A DNA stretch of 64,000 nt from Ceratotherium simum simum (lineage: Eukaryota; Chordata; Mammalia; Perissodactyla; Rhinocerotidae): contig NW_004454216.1 in the NCBI RefSeq assembly GCF_000283155.1, forward strand, positions 12,798,818 through 12,862,817, given 5' to 3'. The translations under genes and the position numbers were made by a program. This document shows positions 1 to 10,000 of the stretch, one piece after another. Each line of letters opens with the position of its first letter. The first letter of the stretch is position 1. The notes below the pieces were generated by a model, which worked only from the letters and a program-made list of their open reading frames with translations, was not told the DNA's origin and ran no database searches.

Positions 1-19
1 AAAAAAAAAAAAAAAAAAA
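1..19. repeat. poly-A run at window edge
   Basis: Nineteen A residues open the window, followed by TAAATGAGATG. This is the usual look of the A-tail of a plus-strand retroposon (SINE or LINE) whose body lies outside the window. The family cannot be determined from the tail. Confidence 0.5.
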
Positions 20-554
20 TAAATGAGATGATCAGGTAGGCCTCATGTTATTGTTCAAACGGAGGAGGTGGAAACTGCCTTTTTTCGTGAAGTGGTGCAG
101 AGCTCACTATACTTGGGCAATTTTAGGCAAAAGTGAGAGACTGGAATGCCTAAAAGAAGTGGGATATCCTTTCTTAATTTCTCAAACGCAGCAGAAAAGC
201 AGCAGGAGGAAGCTTGGCGATGCTGCCCATTAGGTGAGAGGAACTGCTTTTCTGTTCATTTTCTCTTTTGACCTCACTCACCTCTAGTCTCTCAAGTCGT
301 AGAATCTTCACTCCTCGCTCCCCTTGGTTTCATGTCTCAGGACCTTGGGTGATGGATAATGTTATCAATAAAAGATGAGAAATTAGGGCTTCTTATGCTA
401 TATCTCTGTGTTTTATATGAGAGAAATCCTTTGCAACTCAGGGAAATGTATGTGATTTAACTATACATTCATGATTGGATTTAACTTTAGAGAATTTTTA
501 TTAAAACAAAACAGCATAATTTTTTGGAAAGCCTGATAAAGTAGGAAGAACACT
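20..554. other. anonymous non-coding sequence
   Basis: No recognisable repeat, RNA gene or coding signal. The one reading frame here (45-233, 62 codons) has no family resemblance and is chance length. Confidence 0.6.
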
Positions 555-705
555 GCCATGGGACTCAGAGACCAGGGTCTGCAGATGCCCCAGCCCTGCC
601 ACTCACTGTCATTTGACAGCTCTCTGTCCAAGACTTTCTCGCCTGTGAATTGGGGGTGGGGGAGCTGTCCCTTCTACCTCTCCAATTCCATGAGTCTTTG
701 AAAAG
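555..705 (+). repeat. MIR SINE fragment
   Basis: The segment follows the MIR core order: a tRNA-like part (GGGACTCAGAGACCAGGGTC), then CCCTGCCACTCACTGTCA, the decayed 'TGTGACCTTGGGCAAG' region and a 'CCTCATCTGTAAAATGGGG'-like stretch (GCCTGTGAATTGGGGGTGG). Heavily diverged, as expected for this mammal-wide SINE. Confidence 0.6.
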
Positions 706-1246
706 CTCCAAGAAAATTTTTCTTCTGGAAACTAAAGCAGGTATAATGTGTGGACCTATAATCTCTTGACATCTGCGTAATTGGAAACTGCCGTTAAGGT
801 GATTTGTTCATTTTTGGGTGGGAACAAAAGTGGAACGGTAATCTTTGACATATCGTTTGTGCCTTTTTCTCTTTCATGCTATAAATGAAGAGGAGAATGT
901 GTTCTTACCACATACTGCTCACCAGTGGTTATGCCATATATGTAGAATTTCAAGGCCTTACCATCAGATGGTATCTATCAAACACTTAAAATAGTCCAGT
1001 ATTTATGAACTTAAAGAGACCTACAAGTGACAAAGGCCTGTCCTCAAGGTCTCAAAGCCTCTTAACCATTATTATCTTTATATCAGAGTTAATTATATTA
1101 GTAATATGTTATAACACAAGTAATTATTATAATCTTCATTTTACATGGAAAGAAATTGAAATGCACACAAAGGTCCACTCAAAAAGATCGGTCACTCCAC
1201 ACTGTAAACCCAGACCTTTCCTTAATCTTCTAAAGCAGGGGCTGGC
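706..1246. other. anonymous non-coding sequence
   Basis: AT-rich sequence with no recognisable repeat or coding exon. The 106-codon frame over 1005-1325 runs into the hAT repeat and looks like chance. Confidence 0.55.
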
Positions 1247-1578
1247 AAGCTTCTGCCTGCAGGCCAAGTCTTCTTCCCCTGCCCACTTCCCCCTCTCCCT
1301 GTTTTTACTTTTTTTTAATGGTTGAAAAAAATTAAGAGAATTATATTTTGTGACATGTGAAAATTATATGATATTCACATTTCAATGTTCATAGGTAAAG
1401 GTTTACTGGAACACAACCACTCCCATTATTTATATATTATCTGCTTCTATATATGGCTGCTTTCTCTCGAAAATGGCAAAGTTGGGTAGTTGTGACAGAG
1501 ATCATATGGCCCACAAAACCTAAATTATTTACTCTCTGTCCCTTTACAGAAAAAAATTGCCAATCCTTGGCCTAGACT
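1247..1578 (-). mobile_element. hAT-Charlie-type non-autonomous DNA transposon
   Basis: The ends form degenerate terminal inverted repeats: CAGGGGCTGGCAAGC on the left and TTGCCAATCCTTG, its partner, on the right. The interior includes GGAACACAACCACTCCCATT, ATATGGCTGCTTTC and GACAGAGATCATATGGCCCA, the conserved blocks of a very common MER1-group hAT relic. The exact subfamily is not assigned. It encodes no transposase. Confidence 0.7.
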
Positions 1579-1889
1579 CCAGGGTCTTTCTTGGGGTCTA
1601 AGGATAACACATGTAGACTCATGGCATTTCAGCCCTGCCTTATTTTACATATATTTGCACATGGTACCATTTTAAAAGAAAAACTATACACGTCTTCTCC
1701 ATGTTACTGCATTTCCTTCTTTATGGGTTGGCTACTTGTTACTCATTATTCATGGAAATCCCCATTTGTTCATTCATTCATCCATTCACTCCACAAACCC
1801 TACGGTGCACCTACCTGGAAACAAGTGACTAACAAAAAGTAGCTTTATTAGTTAACCTTTAGGGACAAATAATAGACAAATATAGACCA

Positions 1890-2050
1890 TTATTATACAG
1901 CAGTGAGAAGTACCATCCTTGCGTTATGACTAGGGCAGAAAGGAAAGGTACTTGACTCAGCTGAGGGGGTTGGTGAAGGCTTCCTAGAAAAAAAGACACT
2001 TGACCTGAGGACAAGAAGAGGACAAGGGGTGAGGAGGGGACATGCATTCC
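1890..2050 (-). repeat. L2 LINE fragment
   Basis: The block GGTGAAGGCTTCCTAGAAAAAAAGACACTTGACCTGAGG matches the reverse complement of the L2 3' region ('...CCTGGAGGAGGTGACATTTGAGC' on this strand). Short and diverged, no coding capacity. Confidence 0.5.
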
Positions 2051-2077
2051 ATGTTAGAGCAATATTTTCCAAGGGCT

Positions 2078-2385
2078 GTATTAGTCAGGGGTCAGTGCAG
2101 GAAACAGAAACCAACGTAGTCATTTTAAGAAAGAAAGGATTTAGGATCCATAGGTAATTAGCACAAAATCGTGGAAGGGCTGGAAGAATGAGCTGTAGAC
2201 TGGCTCACCGGGAACAACTCCCAAAAGAATACAGTACTGATTCACTGAGGCCAACCCTGGAATTATTCAGTCCAAGAACACACTGCCATTCACTGCTGAG
2301 GAATCAGGAAGACAGCCCTGATGCTGCTGCCGCTGGATGCAGGAACTCTGCTAGAGAAAAGGATCTCTACTGAATTGCTTGCCAG
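2078..2385 (-). mobile_element. ancient LTR-like repeat fragment
   Basis: It begins TGTATTAGTCAGGGGTCAGTG, the antisense end of several ERVL/MaLR-type LTRs (TG...CA termini, 'TAATACA' at the sense 3' end), followed by AGGAAACAGAAACC and a tract ending near GATGCAGGAACTCTGC. Family not assigned and right boundary uncertain. No viral gene is present. Confidence 0.45.
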
Positions 2386-3094
2386 TAGAAAAACAGCCAG
2401 GAGAGCAGGAAGATGGCCTCAGCTCTGTTTTAGATTTCTAAATCTCACAGGAGTACATGTTATTTTGTGTGTGCAGAACACTTGCTGCAAAAGAAGTTGA
2501 GCAAGGTAGGCTTTAGCTTTCTAGTCTCTGCAGCACAGGAAGGCACCCTAGAAGTTGGGTGGAAGGCAAGGGGAGCAAGCCAAGCCACAGAATCCACCAC
2601 AGGCCCCGCTCCCACGTCACTCTCCCTTCAAGGAAGTGCAAATCATTTGGAACGGCTAGGGTAGTAGTTCCCAAATAGTCAAGAAATGATCCCTTTTTAA
2701 CTGCAAAATGTTGAGCCCCTGATGCACGTGACAATAGTTCTATTTTAACATCCTATGAATAAGAGCTATGTACAAATAGTTACATTCAAATAAATTTTAT
2801 TTTCTTAATCACAATAGCAAATACATGCATTTGAAAGATGATGGTAATAATAATAATAGCTCACATATATTGCATCATTATATATGTTAACTCATTCAAT
2901 AGTAGTGCATATACATTCAAGCCATATCATTTGTTCAGTCAATAAGTAATGTCTGGACCACTTGTGTATTCCAGAGCTCTTTTCAGTAATGCCTGGGAAC
3001 CTAGGTAATTTAGACTCACACTTGGGGACCATTGAGCTATAATAGTTTAGGGTGTGTGATGAAGGAGAAGCAAGCAAAGAGGCTTTAAAAGAAG
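2386..3094. other. anonymous sequence with weak MIR-like patch
   Basis: Mostly unrecognised. Near 2840-2905 the string AATAATAATAGCTCACATAT followed by TTAACTCATTCAATAG resembles an antisense MIR, but too little survives for a firm call. Confidence 0.4.
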
Positions 3095-3430
3095 GCTAAT
3101 TTCTTTAGATATTAACCAGAAGGTGATGGGGAGTTACTGAATTCTGAGCAAAGGAATGACAAAATCAGATTTTCATGTCAGAAAGACCACTGTGGCAAGG
3201 GCTGGCCGATGAATGGAAGGAATGAAAGACTGAGGGCAAGAAGAAACTATAGGAGGCTATTTCAGTGATCCAAGTGGGAAAATCAGGGGTCTATTAAACA
3301 AGGTAGTGGGGTAAAGAGACAAGGATATTTAGGGGCAGAATTGATTGTTTATTGATTGATTTGGTGTGATATGAGTGACTAAGAGAACAGAAGAAAGAGG
3401 CCGTGTTTGGGTAGCCATGAAAATATGGAA
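3095..3430 (-). repeat. L2 LINE fragment
   Basis: Order of blocks matches the reverse complement of L2: GAGTTACTGAATTCTGAGCA, GGAATGACAAAATCAGATTT, GACCACTGTGGCAAGGG and AGGAGGCTATTTCAGTGATC. These correspond to 'ggaagccattgga...gcagaggagtgacatgatctg...gatcactctggc...aggctattgcagtaatcc'. Non-coding fossil. Confidence 0.65.
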
Positions 3431-3465
3431 CACAGGACAAAAATGAACCATTCCAAGTTCTCAAC

Positions 3466-3579
3466 CATTCCAAATATATATATATATATATATAATTATA
3501 TATTATATATATTATTATATTATATTATATTATTATTATATAATAATATATATTATTATATATATATTTATTTGGAATG
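3466..3579. repeat. AT-rich near-palindrome (TA-rich microsatellite with inverted arms)
   Basis: A 114-bp tract made almost only of A and T, starting CATTCCAAATATATA and ending TATTTATTTGGAATG. The outer 11 bp are perfect inverted repeats (CATTCCAAATA / TATTTGGAATG) and the interior (TA)n, (TTA)n and (ATT)n runs are largely self-complementary. Such tracts can extrude cruciforms and are unstable in cloning and sequencing. Confidence 0.8.
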
Positions 3580-3611
3580 AAAGTCAGTAGAGTAACATGA
3601 ATACAGTTCTA

Positions 3612-4030
3612 AATTAGTCAGGATAGGCTAACTGCTGTAAAAATAACCCCCAAATCTCAATGACTTAATACAATAAAGATAAATTTCTCATTCCCATCAC
3701 AGTCCAATGAGGGTTGATATATGTTCATGTGATGGTGGGAAGGGAGGCTGACTCTGCTCCCTGTGATTTTTCAGGGACTAAGGCTTTTTTCTTTCATTGA
3801 CTCCACCATCTTTTAGGGCGAATGGATTCTCTACATTCCTCTGGACAAAGGAAGATAGAGGGCTGAGTTGCAAATAGGAAGAAATATACATCACTTGTGC
3901 ACACATTCCGTTGGTTAGAACTCTCTACTGTAGCCACACCCAGCTGTGTTGGTCGTGAGAAATGTAACTAGCTGTGTGCCCAGGACAAAGAAGCCATGAG
4001 TTTCAGGAGCATCTAGCCAGTCTCTACCAT
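3612..4030 (-). mobile_element. ancient LTR-like repeat
   Basis: Opens AATTAGTCAGGATAGGCTAACTGCTGTAA, followed by ATAACCCCCAAATCTCAATG, a Stat-like mid part, then CCACACCCAGCTGTG, GAGAAATGTAACTAGCTGTG and CATCTAGCCAGTCTCTACC. I recognise this order from a common placental LTR-type repeat read in antisense, but do not assign the family. No coding remains. Confidence 0.5.
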
Positions 4031-4324
4031 AACCATGTGTTAGATTATAAGGCAGAACTTGCAGAATTTGGAAATATGATTGCAGTGAATGACAAAGTGA
4101 TTTGAGTTTAATTAGACAATGTCTAAACGTGATTGATGTAACAGAGAAATCTGTGAATCACTTGATTGTGTTACTGCAGAAATTTTCTGTTCATATAGTG
4201 TGAGAATTGGGGAGAAATGAGAGGAAGCAATACCTCAATTGAGTCCAGAAACAAGTGAACCAAAGAGAAGGGAATTGTTGCTGTCTCCTGTGCTGTCTAT
4301 GGGTTGGGATACTCTTATCTATTT

Positions 4325-4395
4325 ATTCTTTATTTTTATTTATTAAGTGCTGTTTACCAGGCACTGTTCTAGGTGCTGGAATAGAAACAACTTAT
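4325..4395 (-). repeat. L2 3'-end fragment
   Basis: TTTATTAAGTGCTGTTTACC followed by AGGCACTGTTCTAGGTGCTGG is the reverse complement of the L2 3' terminus ('ccagcacctagaacagtgcctgg...aataaa'). Only the last ~70 bp remain. Confidence 0.55.
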
Positions 4396-4595
4396 CCTGT
4401 CTGCCAGACAGGCCTATCCCCAGAGTAGAGGGTCTACCAGATCTTCAGGGCTGGAGGCCCAAGCTTTATAATATTCCACTTAATTCTCTTTGCTCTGATT
4501 CTCTGCCAAACAAGTACCTTCTAATTCTCTCTTGACTGTCTTTGATCATCCAGCACAAGTCTTCTAGTCCCTGTGATTCCTGCAGCCTCCGACTC

Positions 4596-4661
4596 CTCCT
4601 TTCCCTCCTCTTCCTCCCCCTCCTTTTCCTCCTCTTCCTCCCCCTCCTTTTCCTCCTCCTC
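4596..4661 (+). repeat. polypyrimidine tract with 24-bp tandem duplication
   Basis: Sixty-plus bases of C and T only. The unit CCTCTTCCTCCCCCTCCTTT plus TCCT occurs twice in a row. The complementary strand is pure purine and yields a spurious Glu/Lys-rich frame. Mirror-like purine/pyrimidine tracts can form triplex (H-DNA). Confidence 0.8.
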
Positions 4662-4664
4662 TGT

Positions 4665-4875
4665 TCTCATCACCATCGTCATGCTTATCATAATAGTCAC
4701 CATTCACTGAGTACTTTATACCTTTCTTTTAATCCTCATGGCAGTTGCATTTTACAGATGAAAATAGTGAGTCTCAGAGAAATTCCGTAGCTACCCTCGC
4801 AGTTAGTAGTGGTGAGCCTGGATCAGAACCCGGTTCTGCTGACTTCATAACCCAAGTTCTCCTTTCCATTATAAA
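4665..4875 (-). repeat. MIR SINE
   Basis: Antisense MIR: CATTCACTGAGTACTTTATA, TTTTAATCCTCATGGCAGTT, CATTTTACAGATGAAAATAG, then CTCAGAGAAATTCCGTAGCT, GTTAGTAGTGGTGAGCCTGG and ATCAGAACCCGGTTCTG. All MIR blocks are in order, so this copy is nearly full length. Confidence 0.75.
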
Positions 4876-6164
4876 GGAGTAAATCTGCATCTGGGTTTAT
4901 AGATCAGTACCTTGACAATTTATTAGACGTGAATTACATGCTTGAATTAATCAAATCTGGATACATTGATAAAATCAAGTGTCTGGTCTCACAATACTCA
5001 GGACCCATACTGAGCTAGGGAAACTCCTCAAAGGCTACTGACCCTATGAGGTCTTGTGACTGGCCACCTGCCTTTCACATCTCTATTTCTCAACTTTAAC
5101 TTCAGCACTGGTGACCTAGTAATATCACAAAATAATCTGTTTACCTGAGAGAACTGTTCACTTATTTACATTTTTATAATGAGAAAAACCACTCTCATAA
5201 ATAAAGCCCAAACCTTAGATACAAAATTTAGTGAGGTTACCAGATAAAAATTACATTTCATTCCTTCAACAAAAACCATAGTGTGTAGTTGCAATTATTG
5301 AACAAAGGTGTAATCAAAAAAATATATTTTTGAATTAAAATGTATTGATGGGAATAAATCAAAGTAAATGTGTTTTCTTCTAATGGCAGTTTTATTTTCC
5401 CAGAGTGGGAATTTAAAATTGCTTAAATTGCTTCTAAGCTAGTGAGTAGGAAAGTGCTTAAATGATGATAAAATGCATAACAAATATTTAACCAGCATGC
5501 CAAGGATGACAATGAAGAGACAATGACATACAATCTACCTGTGTCATGATAAACCATGCACACCTCTGCCTCGCCATACTGGTTTTTCTAACCAGTGTAC
5601 AAGCAAAAGCATCTACTTCATTTTAATCTTTCGTGTTATTACATATCCTTATGTACAACTAACCCTTGCACAACGTATCATTTCTTTTGTTTCACATACT
5701 TCTGACCCTTTGCATCTTATGTTGTCATTTCTGCTGGTTCTTTGCTTTTGAATCACAACACTGTTATGTTATAGGAGTAATAAATATGTAGGTCAAAGTG
5801 TGTCTTTTGGAAATCACTGTAGGAATCCTAAAAGCAACAAATGGGGGAATAATGTGCTTTCCTTACACAGAATATCATAGTGATGACAGTTGCTCACTGC
5901 TGTTCTTGGGAGAAGGGCCATGGTCAATGTGCGACTTGGGTTGCAATGACGTTTTCTGGTGAACTATACAAACTTGAAAGCCCACCGTTCTCAAGTGAAT
6001 GTCACTCAAGCCAAGCTTTATCACAAGCAAACATGTGATGATTATCCAGCTCAACATCTGTATCCATGGAGTAGACCAACAAGACTGCCTGGCGGGGCTC
6101 CGTAACTCATCTATCTACTAGCACTTCAATGTGGTGACAGCCAACCCTCCTCTGAGAAGGTGGA
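4876..6164. other. anonymous non-coding sequence
   Basis: No recognisable repeat, RNA gene or coding exon. AT-rich throughout. Confidence 0.55.
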
Positions 6165-6320
6165 GGAACACTGCCTGGGAGTGAGGATCCCTATTCTAGC
6201 TCAGGTGCACCTCTGTGACTCTGGTGGACTCACCTAACCTTCTGCAGATTCATTTTAATCTGGAAAATGAGGGTGGACTAGATCTACAGGATCCTCCCTT
6301 CCAGGTTTAAAATAGAGCAG
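6165..6320 (+). repeat. MIR-like SINE fragment
   Basis: Diverged MIR-type order: CTATTCTAGCTCAGGTGCAC, CTCTGTGACTCTGGTGGACT, CACCTAACCTTCTGCAG, ATCTGGAAAATGAGGGTGGA, CTAGATCTACAGGATCC. It matches the 'ctgtgtgacc...cctctctg...tgtaaaatgaggg...ctagatgatctctaaggtcc' variant. Confidence 0.5.
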
Positions 6321-7149
6321 TCTATCCATTGTGAGGGGAAAAAAGCCTGCGTTTAAAAAATTGATTGGTAACGTCATATATGAGGTAATATTTAGAAAAT
6401 AATTGCAATCTGTATGGTTGCAGTACTAGTATAGCAAATATGAATGTTCTTAGTAAAAACAGTTGCATTTCTTATTGTCCTGAAAACCAGTTTAAACCTG
6501 AGCCTACATCATTGGCCTCCATTCTGGCAACAAATTCAGGCTCTGATTGTTGGGACAATCAAGGGTTTGTGTAAAATTACTGGATTCTCTTGAAATTGCA
6601 AAGCTCCTGGGAAGCCCGTCTGGTACCCCAGGATCAACCCTATTTCTACTGGAACCTGTACCAGCCCATGAGGACCTGTTGTCTCAGGGGCTGATGCTTC
6701 GGTGACACTGCTGGGTGAGGCTGGTTATATCTGTGCCTGGGACCTGGCCCTGCCAGGTACCCCAATCCAGGGCCGCCTGCCCTAGGGTTCTGTTGCCCTT
6801 TTCCCCCTGACCTCTCCCCAACCTAGAAAACAGCCCTCCTTTCCCCCTCTTGCTCTCTCAAAGGGTCTTCCCTTTCTCCCTTCCCTCTCTGGGATCCCTT
6901 GCATAAACTCTTCAGTGAATTTAGGTTTTTATCCATGTTGGAAAGAGAATTTGCTTCATGTAGCTTCTCCTTGGCCATGCAAATACTCTGAAGAAAGGAA
7001 ATACAAAATCTTAGGCTAACATCTGAGACTGAGGGCAGAGAAAAGTGCACAGGCCAAAACCCAAATTAATATTTCAATAAATCATCCTGCCATACTAACA
7101 AGTAATTAAAACTGTACTCACAGTTAGGGGGAAAGACATTTGTATTTAT
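6321..7149. other. anonymous sequence, locally GC-richer
   Basis: Unrecognised. The part around 6600-6830 is clearly more GC-rich and pyrimidine-rich than its surroundings but has no CpG-island character, splice-bounded open frame or known repeat. Confidence 0.45.
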
Positions 7150-7225
7150 TGTTTATTGTAATTTTTTTAATAACAGCTTTATTGAAATATAATTTATATA
7201 CCATACAATTAACCTATTTAATGTG
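7150..7225 (-). repeat. L1 3'-end fragment
   Basis: ACAGCTTTATTGAAATATAA followed by TTATATACCATACAATTAAC is the antisense of an old L1 3' untranslated region. Only about 75 bp survive. Confidence 0.6.
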
Positions 7226-7399
7226 CATGTATTTATTTTTAATAGTGAGTTGAGTAAAGGCAAGTTTAATTAGAGGGGATAGGTGGAAAAATTTATGGAT
7301 GTTTTAAAGGGAACTTCTGAATACCTTCAAAAGTTTGAGAGGTTAATGGTGCTGGCATTTTTGTTGTGTAAAATTTCAATAAATATTTCATTTATAGGA

Positions 7400-7640
7400 T
7401 GTTATGGAGTATATAATAACATTAAAAGTTTTTCTACTATAATGTTAACTGAAAAGGGCAGGCTGTAAAATTGTAAATATAATATGGCCACACCTGTAAG
7501 AAAATAAGCATAGATAAGAATACAGGAAGAAAAAAATGACTAATTTTGGATGGTCAGATTTGGGTACATTTTTATTTTCCATTTTTATGGAATGTTACGT
7601 ACTTTTGGAATGAGAAAGGAAACTTTACATATGAAACTTC
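7400..7640 (+). repeat. old L1 3'-end fragment
   Basis: GTTATGGAGTATATAATAAC, AACTGAAAAGGGCAGGCTGT, ACAGGAAGAAAAAAATGACT and GGGTACATTTTTATTTTCC follow the order of an old L1 3' end (photocopy-like of 'ttaagtgaaaaaagcaggttac...gggtgatttttattttc'). No coding capacity. Confidence 0.5.
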
Positions 7641-7990
7641 ACTTTTCTCTGTTTTTCGAAACACCTATCGTGGGCACTACTCATCAGGCCCGACTTGGGT
7701 TATTTGGGGAGATCACAACCGATAACAATAAACTGCCTTGGTGCACTGCTTTAGAGTTTACAAATTGCGTTCAAGAGCATTATCTAGGTTCACCAAGCAA
7801 AGAAGTAGGGATTTTACTGAGGAAATTGTCAAAAGTTGGGGAAGGCGAGGAAAGCAGGAGGGTATTTTAAAAGGACCTCTTAAATGTAAGCAGTTGTCTC
7901 TGGTGGGAATAACTGTCACCTGAGGTGATGAAAAAGCAGGGAGGTGGGAGAGGAGAACATAGAGCGATTACACGGGGCTGGAATGAAGAG
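7641..7990. other. anonymous non-coding sequence
   Basis: No recognisable repeat. Two overlapping short frames occur by chance. Confidence 0.5.
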
Positions 7991-8038
7991 GAATGAATGG
8001 GGTTGGGAGGCATGGAATGAATGGGCTTGGGAGGCATG
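7991..8038 (+). repeat. 24-bp tandem duplication
   Basis: Two adjacent 24-bp copies of GAATGAATGGGGTTGGGAGG+CATG, differing at one base (G/C at unit position 12). Near identity points to a recent duplication. Confidence 0.9.
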
Positions 8039-8579
8039 GGATTTTTATACATTTTTCTATGGTATCAGCAACTGAGGTCAGGTTAGCGGGTTGTCCGTAG
8101 AGAGAGTGTTCTCAGGAGAAGAAGAGTGAGGAATAAGGAATCCCATTTCAGTGTGAGAGAAGGAAGAGACAACCAAATAGCCTCATGCCAGGAGCATCTG
8201 TAAGTCTGAAAACACTTGGCTTTGAAATAATTGGGGAGTATGCAAGATGGTTTAGGGAAAGTCTATATCATATAAATTTTAAGAGAAAGGGAGTTTTACT
8301 TCTTTCAATAGAATGAGTAGATTATGTTGACGGCAATAAAATGAAGTGAATGAAAAAATATAATTCTCGATAGACCCACATTTTACATTAAGATTATAAA
8401 CACTTCTATAAATATATATACTTTGATATAATTGCTGGCTCCCAAATATAAAGAAATTTCTTTATTTTTATTTTACAGATGACTTACAAGCAGGGCTATG
8501 AAAATTCAGAGGGAAAAATCTGTCGCTTATTTTACTCAGTAGTAATAGCTTATTTTATCAGAATTATCATTAAGTTAAA
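8039..8579. other. anonymous AT-rich sequence
   Basis: No recognisable repeat, RNA gene or coding exon. Confidence 0.5.
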
Positions 8580-8931
8580 CTATCATTGACTATTTTTTTA
8601 AAAATATTTTTTGTTTCTTTATTCAAATCAGGATCCAACTGCCATTCACATATTGTATTGTTTTTGTTTTTGTTTTTTTTGTGAGGAGATCAGCCCTGTG
8701 CTAACATCTGCCAATCCTCCTCTTTTTTTTTTGCTGAGGAAGACTGGCCCTGGGCTAACATCCGTGCCCACCTTCCTCCACTTTATATGGGACGCCACCA
8801 CAGCATGGCTTGCCAAACAGTGTGTCGGTGCGCGCCTGAGATCCGAACTGGTGAACCTTGGGCCACCGCAGCAGAGCGCGCGCACCTAACCGCTTGTGCC
8901 ACCGGGCCGGCCCCTATCATTGACTATTTTT
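8580..8931 (-). mobile_element. ERE SINE with extra 3' segment, flanked by 18-bp TSD
   Basis: An equine repetitive element in antisense: T-rich tail near 8658-8683, AGCCCTGTGCTAACATCTGC, two copies of the GCTAACATC module, CACTTTATATGGGACG, the B-box complement GGATC..GAAC (as GATCCGAACTGG) and the head complement CACCGGGCCGGCCC ending at 8913. A perfect 18-bp direct repeat CTATCATTGACTATTTTT flanks the insertion at 8580-8597 and 8914-8931. About 60 bp between the left repeat and the SINE tail are not ERE but resemble old L1 3' sequence (CAAATCAGGATCCAACTG). Confidence 0.9.
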
Positions 8932-9169
8932 ATACAAAGGACTTTTAAAATAACCACTATTAACTGTATCAGAATTTCTAGTACTCTAAAATCACTTGAA
9001 GAGAGGGAATATTTTTTGGTATTAAAGCCTGGGCAAGCATTTGAAAGACGCCTAAATGCCATAACCTCAGTGTAATGTTATTGCAAGAAGAGAAATAGAG
9101 TATAGACTGAATTACAGAGGCGCAATGCACTGGAATATATAACTGCTGCCTTCAGCACAGCCAGACTTT
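8932..9169. other. anonymous non-coding sequence
   Basis: Short unique flank of the ERE. Nothing recognised. Confidence 0.5.
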
Positions 9170-9845
9170 GGAAAACTCCAGATCCTGATGTGTTGCAAAA
9201 TTTCTGGCATGAGAAATTGTGTCAGTTCTTCCCAGGCTCAGCTGGAGTCCGGCCTCCTTAAGGAAGCCTCCCCAAACACTCCAGCCCGTGGTGACTTTGT
9301 GCTCATTTGAATGCATCACCCCCATTAGTGTTTCTGTAGGTTGACAGTTGTAACAAGCACCTCTAGTGACCTTGTCACATCCCTTTGATCCACCTCTGAT
9401 TTCAGCTGCAGCTCTGTGGAAGGGCCCGTGCAAACTCAGTCTCACCTCACTCAGTGGGCATCCCACCTCACCCACCTCAAGTGCACTTGCTCACAGGGCT
9501 TTCCCAAGACAAGGGAGCTCATGCTGTGCACAAGCTCAGCCTGCAAGTGTGGGAGAGCTATCGTTCCTGGGGAAAACCCTTCATCAGTGGGGTGTGGGAA
9601 CCAGGGATAAATGCTGCCACCTGACATTTCTATTCTGTATGCTTCTTAGAGATCCTGAGAGAAATGAGCCCCCATTATCTACACAACAACCTCTAAATGA
9701 CACTGTTATATTGGCTTTTCCTCTTTTTCTCGTGCATTTTCCCTTCTCTCTCACTCTTGCTTCCTGGGACCAAGTCCAAAATAGACTGCCTGACCCAAGT
9801 GCTTGCCTCAGGTTCTGCTTTGAGAGAAACCAAAACTAAGACAAC
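9170..9845 (+). mobile_element. ancient LTR-like repeat
   Basis: Ends with TGGGACCAAGTCCAAAATAG, GTGCTTGCCTCAGGTTCTGC and GAAACCAAAACTAAGACA. This matches a common LTR 3' end ('...CCAAATAAAC...CTTGTCTCAGGCTCTGC...AACCCAAACTAAGACA'). A second copy of the same family lies at about 30780-30965. The left boundary is uncertain. The 157-codon frame inside it (9366-9839) has no recognisable protein similarity and is not called as a gene. Confidence 0.45.
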
Positions 9846-9879
9846 AGTTTTGCACTAGTTTGCATTACCCTTGTGTTTT

Positions 9880-10000
9880 AATTAACTCAACCTTTTAAAA
9901 TTTTGATATGTCTTGCTTCCATGACTAGATTGCAAGAATTTTTTATACATTGTATCATGCCTTGCATATGGTAGATTTCTATTAGTAAATATTTGTTAAA
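9880..10000 (+). repeat. L2 3'-end fragment
   Basis: CTAGATTGCAAGAATTTTTT, TGCCTTGCATATGGTAGATT and AGTAAATATTTGTTAAATAAG match the L2 3' terminus ('actagattgtaagctcc...tgcctggcacatagtagg...aaatatttgttgaataa'). Confidence 0.6.

Noticed and set aside
4521..4703. Glu/Lys-rich acidic 'protein' on the minus strand
   Set aside because: It is only the translation of the polypurine complement of the C/T tract.
6600..6830. CpG island or promoter
   Set aside because: Locally GC-rich but few CpG dinucleotides, no TATA/initiator arrangement and no adjacent first exon.
9366..9839. 157-codon plus-strand open frame
   Set aside because: Lies in a repeat-like LTR region, has low-complexity composition, no domain, and no recognisable homolog.
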